Source: Pelagibius litoralis (GTDB lineage Bacteria > Pseudomonadota > Alphaproteobacteria > Kiloniellales > DSM-21159). From it: 64,000 bases of DNA. Shown one piece after another: positions 59,330 to 64,000 of this stretch. The stretch covers positions 23,924 to 87,923 of the forward strand of contig JARFRB010000087.1 of assembly GCA_029287455.1 (NCBI GenBank), given 5' to 3'. Position 1 is the stretch's first letter; the number at the start of each line of letters is the position of its first letter. The position numbers were made by a program, and so were the translations under genes. The notes under the pieces are model-generated. The model was not told the origin of the DNA. It saw only the letters and a list, made by a program, of their open reading frames with translations, and searched no databases.

Positions 59330-59977
59330 ATGCCGCAAACTCTCATTGGGCGGATCGGGGCGGTCCTCAGCCTGGGGCTGCTTTTGGCGGCCATGGCGCT
59401 TGCCGGTGCTTGGTACTTCGGCGACCTGCCGCTAGGCAGAAGCCTTGAGCAGGTTGCGAGCGGGAAACCGGCCATCGGCGGGCCCTTCGAATTGGTGGAT
59501 CAGGAAGGGCAGACCCGCCGGGCCGAGGACTTCCACGGCCGCTACATGCTGATCTACTTCGGCTATACCTACTGCCCGGACATCTGCCCGACGACGGTAG
59601 CGCAGATGACCCAGGCCCTCGACCTTTTGTCGGAGGCAGACCCGCGCCGCGCGGAGCGGGTCGTGCCGGTTTTCATCACCGTGGATCCCGAGCGTGATAC
59701 CGTCGAGGCCTTGGCGGACTACGCCCCGCTGTTCCACCCCGAGCTGGTGGCTCTGACCGGCACGGCTGAGCAGGTGGCTGCTGCCGCTTCCGCCTATCGC
59801 GTGTTCTATCAGAGAGTCGAATCGGACGAGGCGAGTGACTACCTGATGGATCATTCCTCGTTCATCTTCGTGATGGATCCGGAAGGCGATTACATCACCC
59901 ACTTCAATCACTTGTCCGGCGCGGAGGAGATCGCCGCGGGCTTGGCCCAGCGGGTCCGACTCGCGGCCGGCGGTTGA
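59330..59977 (+). CDS. SCO1/SenC family copper-binding, membrane-anchored thioredoxin-fold protein
   Basis: 215 residues. N-terminal membrane anchor at about residues 8-30. The copper-binding CxxxC is in YFGYTYCPDICPTTVAQMTQ (about residues 76-95), and the third ligand His lies in DYLMDHSSFIFVMD (about 168-181). SCO proteins deliver copper to the CuA site of cytochrome c oxidase or act in periplasmic thiol redox. No oxidase genes are nearby. Confidence 0.93.
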   Translation: MPQTLIGRIGAVLSLGLLLAAMALAGAWYFGDLPLGRSLEQVASGKPAIGGPFELVDQEGQTRRAEDFHGRYMLIYFGYTYCPDICPTTVAQMTQALDLLSEADPRRAERVVPVFITVDPERDTVEALADYAPLFHPELVALTGTAEQVAAAASAYRVFYQRVESDEASDYLMDHSSFIFVMDPEGDYITHFNHLSGAEEIAAGLAQRVRLAAGG

Positions 59978-60052
59978 CGACCGGCGCGCACGCTTACCGC
60001 TTCAGTATTGCCCCTTGCCGGTGGGGCGTGTGGCGCGCATTTTAGGGCGGTG

Positions 60053-60688
60053 ATGCGCGCTCCCGATACGAAAGCAATCCCCAAGCCAAGCGAATTCCGC
60101 GAGATTCTGGAGAAGCCGACCCCGCGCGAACGCCTGGCGCCGCCCAATGGCGCGGACTTCTGGGTCTTCGGCTACGGCTCCTTGATGTGGCACCCGGGCT
60201 TTCCGCACCTGGAGGTGCGCCAATCGCTTCTGCACGGCTACCACCGTCGTTTCTGCGTTTTCTCTCACCGCTATCGGGGCACGCCCGAGCAGCCGGGGCT
60301 TGTCCTGGGGCTGGATCGCGGCGGCTGTTGCCACGGAATGGTGTTCCGGGTCCCGGCGGCGGAGCGTGAGGTGGTGCTGGACTATCTCTGGGAGCGGGAG
60401 ATGGTGACCGGCGTCTATATTCCGCGCTGGCTGACCTGCCGCACGCCCCATGGCCCCGTCAGCGCCGCTGGCTTCGTGGTCGATCCGGGGCACCGCCAGT
60501 ATGCCCGCCTTACGCCGGAAGAGACGGCCGAGTTGATCGTCCAAGGTGTCGGTCAGCGCGGGCCTTGCAGCGAGTACCTGGTGAACACGAACCATCACCT
60601 CGAAGCTCTGGGCATCCATGACCGGCACCTCAGGCACTTGATCGCGCTGGTGGACCGGCGCTGCGCCGAATCGCGTGGGGGCCGCTAA
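60053..60688 (+). CDS. Gamma-glutamylcyclotransferase (ChaC family)
   Basis: 211 residues from ATG 60053. It has the substrate-binding FWVFGYGSLMWHPGF (about residues 36-50), the arginine-rich RRFCVFSHRYRGTPEQPGLV, and the catalytic-Glu region YLWEREMVTGVYIPRW (about residues 110-125). ChaC enzymes split glutathione to 5-oxoproline and Cys-Gly in the cytoplasm. With the Ggt at 27-28.7 kb, the window encodes two routes of glutathione turnover, though the genes are not linked. Confidence 0.93.
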   Translation: MRAPDTKAIPKPSEFREILEKPTPRERLAPPNGADFWVFGYGSLMWHPGFPHLEVRQSLLHGYHRRFCVFSHRYRGTPEQPGLVLGLDRGGCCHGMVFRVPAAEREVVLDYLWEREMVTGVYIPRWLTCRTPHGPVSAAGFVVDPGHRQYARLTPEETAELIVQGVGQRGPCSEYLVNTNHHLEALGIHDRHLRHLIALVDRRCAESRGGR

Positions 60689-60947
60689 ACCCCATTTCCT
60701 CGAACCGAACCTTCGCGGGGAGGGCAGGTCATTGCGGCGCGGTGGTTCGGGGTGATTGACGTCTGCGGCCCGGCCGCCAAGTTCCCTTCTGCGTCGCGGA
60801 GCCCGCCGCGACCCCTCGTTGGCCAAGTGGCAACGCCAAGGAAAACATGACCTTTCCGAGACAATAGAAGTCGTCTCGCCGATAATTCCCGCGCCAAATC
60901 CCGTGCCAGCATGCGAAAAGTGGAAATCCGATTTGGAGGCCTGGATC
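60689..60947. other. 259-base region upstream of the DddP-like gene
   Basis: A frame stays open from 60756 into the DddP-like gene, but its translation is low-complexity basic at first and has no ribosome binding site, so I treat it as non-coding. The only strong site is GGAGG at 60935-60939, 8 bases before ATG 60948. No clear promoter found. Confidence 0.4.
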
Positions 60948-62198
60948 ATGGCGTTAGCCGCCGCCGAAACCGCCCGTAGAGGTCTGCCGACCCGGCAGCA
61001 CGGCGCAATGGAGTTTTCCGAGCCGCCCACCGATATCGACGCGGTTCGGCGCTATCGTTTGGGCCGTCTGCGCGAACAGATGCGGGCGCGGGATCTGGCC
61101 GGTCTACTGCTGTTCGACCAGCTGAACACGCGCTACGCGACCGACGCGACGAACATGCAGGTTTGGTGCATGCACTACGAGACCCGCTGCGTCTTCGTCG
61201 CCTTGGAAGGGCCGGTGGTCCTCTTCGACTACGCCGACCATCCGCATCTGGCCGAAGGCCTGCCCACGGTGGACGAATACCGTGTGATGACGCCGATCTC
61301 CTACTTCGCGGCCGGCCCGAGGACGGACGAGAAGGCGGTGATCTTCGCCGCCGAGGTGGACGATCTCATGCGCCAATACGGCGGCGGCAATCGCAGGCTT
61401 GGGGTGGACCGGCTCTCGCACATGGGCTGCGGACCGCTGAGCGCCCTTGGCCTCGAACTGCACAACGGCCAGGAAGTCGCCGAGATCGCCCGCGCCATTA
61501 AGTCGCCCGAGGAAATCGTGCTGATGCGAAAAGCGGTCGAGGTGGCGGAGGCCGGGATCCACGCCATGCGCGAAGCCATGGTCCCCGGCATCACCGAGAA
61601 CGCCCTTTGGGCGAAGCTGCACGAAGCCAACATCCGGCTGGGCGGCGAATGGATCGAGACCCGCCTGCTGTCCTCGGGTCCGAGAACGAACCCCTGGTTC
61701 CGCGAATGCTCCATGCGCGAGATCGAACGGGGGGACGTGGTGAGTTTCGACACCGATCTGATCGGGCCCTATGGGTACTGCGCGGACATGTCGCGCGCCT
61801 GGGTTTGCGGCGACCGCCCCAATGACGAGCAGCGCCGGCTCTATGCCGCGGCCCACGAGCAGATCGAGCATAATATCGCCGTTCTGAAACCGGGCATGAT
61901 GGCGCGGGAGGTCTCAGAGCGCAGCTGGGCCATCCCCGACGAGTTTCGCTCCGGCCGCTATTCCAGCATGATCCACGGTGTGGGCCTGGCGGACGAGTAC
62001 CCCTTGATCAAGTACATCTTCGACTTCGATGCCAAGGGCTACGACTTCCTGGTGGAGCCGGGTATGACGCTGTGCGTTGAAAGCTTCATCGGCGTTGAGG
62101 GCGGCCGCGAGGGGATCAAGCTCGAGGAACAGGTGTTGATCACCGAAACCGGCGTCGAGCGTCTGTCCAGCTATCCTTACGAGACCGATTGGCTGTAG
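60948..62198 (+). CDS. dddP: M24-fold DddP-like protein (candidate DMSP lyase)
   Basis: 416 residues from ATG 60948, 8 bases after GGAGG. M24 metallopeptidase fold, but the active site follows DddP, not aminopeptidase P. Metal ligands are Asp268, Asp270 (SFDTD), Asp280 (CADMSR), His343 (IHGVGLADE), Glu378 (CVE) and Glu393 (KLEEQ). The DddP catalytic aspartate is at position 349, six after the His, where peptidases place a His. Spacings between positions equal or nearly equal those I recall for roseobacter DddP. Shared blocks include RYATDATNMQVW, GGEWIETRLLSSGPRTNPWF and VLITETGVERLSSYPY. DddP releases dimethyl sulfide and acrylate from DMSP. A close homologue with another substrate cannot be excluded. 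A flavin monooxygenase follows 138 bases later. Confidence 0.78.
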   Translation: MALAAAETARRGLPTRQHGAMEFSEPPTDIDAVRRYRLGRLREQMRARDLAGLLLFDQLNTRYATDATNMQVWCMHYETRCVFVALEGPVVLFDYADHPHLAEGLPTVDEYRVMTPISYFAAGPRTDEKAVIFAAEVDDLMRQYGGGNRRLGVDRLSHMGCGPLSALGLELHNGQEVAEIARAIKSPEEIVLMRKAVEVAEAGIHAMREAMVPGITENALWAKLHEANIRLGGEWIETRLLSSGPRTNPWFRECSMREIERGDVVSFDTDLIGPYGYCADMSRAWVCGDRPNDEQRRLYAAAHEQIEHNIAVLKPGMMAREVSERSWAIPDEFRSGRYSSMIHGVGLADEYPLIKYIFDFDAKGYDFLVEPGMTLCVESFIGVEGGREGIKLEEQVLITETGVERLSSYPYETDWL

Positions 62199-62336
62199 GG
62201 CCGGTCGCGCCTCGGGGAATTGTTGCGGGATCTTCCTCTTCGGCCCGTGACAGCCAGGCCCTAAAGATGATTTGATCGTGTCATAAGAGGCGCCGGCTTT
62301 CGCGCGCCCGACAGTTAAGCCTTTAGGGAGGAAAAT

Positions 62337-64000
62337 ATGCTGGATACCGCGCCCACGGGACGCGTCACACAGTGGCTTTCGCGTCTCGACGATGCCTTGA
62401 CCCAAAACGACCCGGCCGCCGCCGCCGCGCTCTTCGCCGAGGAATGCTACTGGCGCGACCTCGTTGCCTTCACTTGGAACATCAAGACCATGGAGGGCCG
62501 GTCCGAGATTGAGGCCATGCTGCGCGAAGTCTTGTCAAGCGTGCGGCCGAGCAACTGGCAGGTCGAGGGCGAGGCGAGCGAAGCGGGCGGGGTGACCGAA
62601 GCCTGGATCACCTTTGAAACCGCCGTGGCGCGCGGTAGAGGTCATTTGCGCTTGAAGGGGGAGGCTTGCTGGACGCTGCTGACCACCATGACCGAGCTCA
62701 AGGGACACGAGGAAAAGCGCGGGCCGATCCGCGAGAAGGGCGTTGCCCACGGCAGCCATTCCGGCCGGGAAAGCTGGCTGGAAAGCCGCGCCCGGGAGGA
62801 AGCTGAACTTGGCTATAGCCGGCAGCCCTATTGCGTCATCGTCGGCGGTGGCCAAGGGGGAATTGCTCTGGGCGCGCGCCTGCGCCGCTTAGGCGTGCCA
62901 ACGATCATTCTGGAGAAGAACGACCGGCCGGGCGACTCCTGGCGCAAGCGCTACAAATCGCTCTGCCTGCATGACCCGGTTTGGTACGACCATCTTCCCT
63001 ACCTGCCCTTCCCCGATCATTGGCCGGTGTTTTCGCCCAAGGACAAGATCGGCGATTGGCTGGAGATGTACACCAAGGTCATGGAGCTGAATTACTGGAC
63101 CCGCTCCGAATGCAAGAGCGCCACCTATGACGAGGCCACCGGCGAATGGACCCTGGTCGTGGACAGGGACGGCGAGACGGTCACCCTAAAGCCCAAGCAG
63201 CTTGTGCTCGCCACCGGCATGTCTGGGGTGCCGAACATTCCGGACTTCCCAGGCCGCGACAGCTTCAAGGGCACGCAGCATCACTCCAGCCGGCATCCGG
63301 GCGGCGAGGCTTTTGCGGACAAGAAATGCGTTGTCATCGGCTCCAATAACTCCGCCCACGACATAGCCGCGGACCTTTGGGAGAACGGCGCCGATGTGAC
63401 CATGGTTCAGCGTTCCTCCACCCATATCGCCCGCTCCGACACACTCATGGAATTGGCTCTGGGCGGTCTCTATTCCGAGGAGGCGGTCAAGAACGGCATA
63501 ACGACCGACATGGCGGATCTCATCTTCGCCTCGGTTCCCTACCGAATCATGGCGGGGATGCATGTTCCGGTCTACGAGCAGATGGCGAAGCGCGACGCCG
63601 ATCTTTACGACCGGCTGGAGAAGGCCGGCTTCCTGCTCGATTTCGGGGAAGATGGCTCGGGGCTTTTCATGAAGTACCTGCGCCGTGGTTCGGGCTATTA
63701 CATCGATGTCGGGGCCTCGGACCTGATCGCCGACGGCAAGGTCAAGCTGGTGAGCGGGCGGCAGGTTGAGCGGATCAGCGAGACCGGGGTCGTCCTAAGC
63801 GACGGAACCGAACTGCCCGCCGATCTCATCGTCTATGCCACCGGCTATGGCTCGATGAACGGCTGGGCCGCCAAGATCATCTCGCAAGAGGTGGCGGACA
63901 AGGTTGGTAAATGCTGGGGATTGGGCTCGGACACCAAGAAGGACCCGGGTCCCTGGGAAGGCGAGCTGCGCAACATGTGGAAGCCCACGCGGCAAGACGC
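62337..64000 (+). CDS. Flavin-containing monooxygenase with N-terminal NTF2-like domain, 3' end outside the window
   Basis: 554 full codons from ATG 62337, preceded by AGGGAGGAAA; the frame is open at the window end. Residues 1-130 resemble a SnoaL/NTF2-like domain (LTQNDPAAAAALFAEECYWR). Residues from about 163 hold the FAD-binding GGGQGGIALGARLRR, then NDRPGDSWRKRYKSLCLHDP and the second Rossmann NAD(P) loop VVIGSNNSAHDIAADLWENG (about residues 337-356), with ATGYGSMNGW near 502. This is the 600-residue FMO subclass. Substrate unknown. Next to a DddP-like gene, a sulfur-compound oxygenation role is conceivable but unsupported by residues I can read. Confidence 0.9.
   Translation, partial: MLDTAPTGRVTQWLSRLDDALTQNDPAAAAALFAEECYWRDLVAFTWNIKTMEGRSEIEAMLREVLSSVRPSNWQVEGEASEAGGVTEAWITFETAVARGRGHLRLKGEACWTLLTTMTELKGHEEKRGPIREKGVAHGSHSGRESWLESRAREEAELGYSRQPYCVIVGGGQGGIALGARLRRLGVPTIILEKNDRPGDSWRKRYKSLCLHDPVWYDHLPYLPFPDHWPVFSPKDKIGDWLEMYTKVMELNYWTRSECKSATYDEATGEWTLVVDRDGETVTLKPKQLVLATGMSGVPNIPDFPGRDSFKGTQHHSSRHPGGEAFADKKCVVIGSNNSAHDIAADLWENGADVTMVQRSSTHIARSDTLMELALGGLYSEEAVKNGITTDMADLIFASVPYRIMAGMHVPVYEQMAKRDADLYDRLEKAGFLLDFGEDGSGLFMKYLRRGSGYYIDVGASDLIADGKVKLVSGRQVERISETGVVLSDGTELPADLIVYATGYGSMNGWAAKIISQEVADKVGKCWGLGSDTKKDPGPWEGELRNMWKPTRQD

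Noticed and set aside
60756..60947. N-terminal extension of the DddP-like protein from GTG 60756.
   Set aside because: No ribosome binding site, basic low-complexity translation, and a strong GGAGG precedes ATG 60948.

Overview
The window is about 64 kb of GC-rich chromosomal DNA, apart from one AT-rich patch near 17.7 kb. The gene order rpsT-dnaA-dnaN-recF-gyrB, dnaK-dnaJ near dapB, an FnrL-type regulator with a TTGAC-N4-GTCAA site, and a heat-shock promoter of the alphaproteobacterial form all point to an alphaproteobacterium. A Rhodospirillales-like, possibly marine lineage is my inference. I found no rRNA, tRNA, CRISPR array, insertion sequence or prophage. Coding density is high, with many 4-base stop/start overlaps.

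Layout. 1-6.3 kb: end of a PEP-protein phosphotransferase gene, a TerB-like protein, and a peptide-type ABC importer (fused double ATPase and two permeases) with no binding protein nearby. 6.4-16 kb: the accessory core. A leftward operon holds four glycosyltransferases, a histidine phosphatase and an unknown membrane protein. Pointing away from it is an unusual 904-residue ABC-exporter-like protein, with a degenerate and expanded nucleotide-binding domain, followed by a small cyclic-nucleotide-binding protein. 16-25 kb: xth, rpsT, a 775-base structured and AT-rich gap that may be the origin, then dnaA, dnaN, recF and gyrB. 25-34 kb: a class A penicillin-binding protein, gamma-glutamyltransferase, an FNR-type regulator, panB-panC, dapB and two small oxidoreductase-type genes. 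34-47 kb: dnaJ/dnaK with a heat-shock promoter, an AlkB-type dioxygenase starting at CTG, infC starting at ATA behind a thrS attenuator, thrS, another glycosyltransferase, a hydrolase, an epimerase, a TPR protein, truA and fmt. 47-55 kb: an acyl-CoA-dehydrogenase-fold enzyme lacking the usual catalytic glutamate, an EamA transporter, an Lrp regulator divergent from a DUF6356 gene, rmuC, def, an MFS drug transporter, a VOC protein and a lipoprotein. 55-58 kb: a cobalamin nucleotide-loop module (cobT, cobS, CobC-like phosphatase). 58-64 kb: a SYLF-domain protein, a SCO protein, a ChaC-type cyclotransferase, an M24-fold protein that keeps every DddP (DMSP lyase) active-site position, and a flavin monooxygenase running off the end.

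The strongest candidates for something undescribed are the glycosyltransferase operon paired with the degenerate ABC protein and its cyclic-nucleotide partner (6.4-16 kb), the desulfinase-like acyl-CoA dehydrogenase homologue (47-48.3 kb), and the DddP-like enzyme beside a flavin monooxygenase (60.9-64 kb). Start codons were moved from the longest reading frame wherever a ribosome binding site or family alignment supported it.
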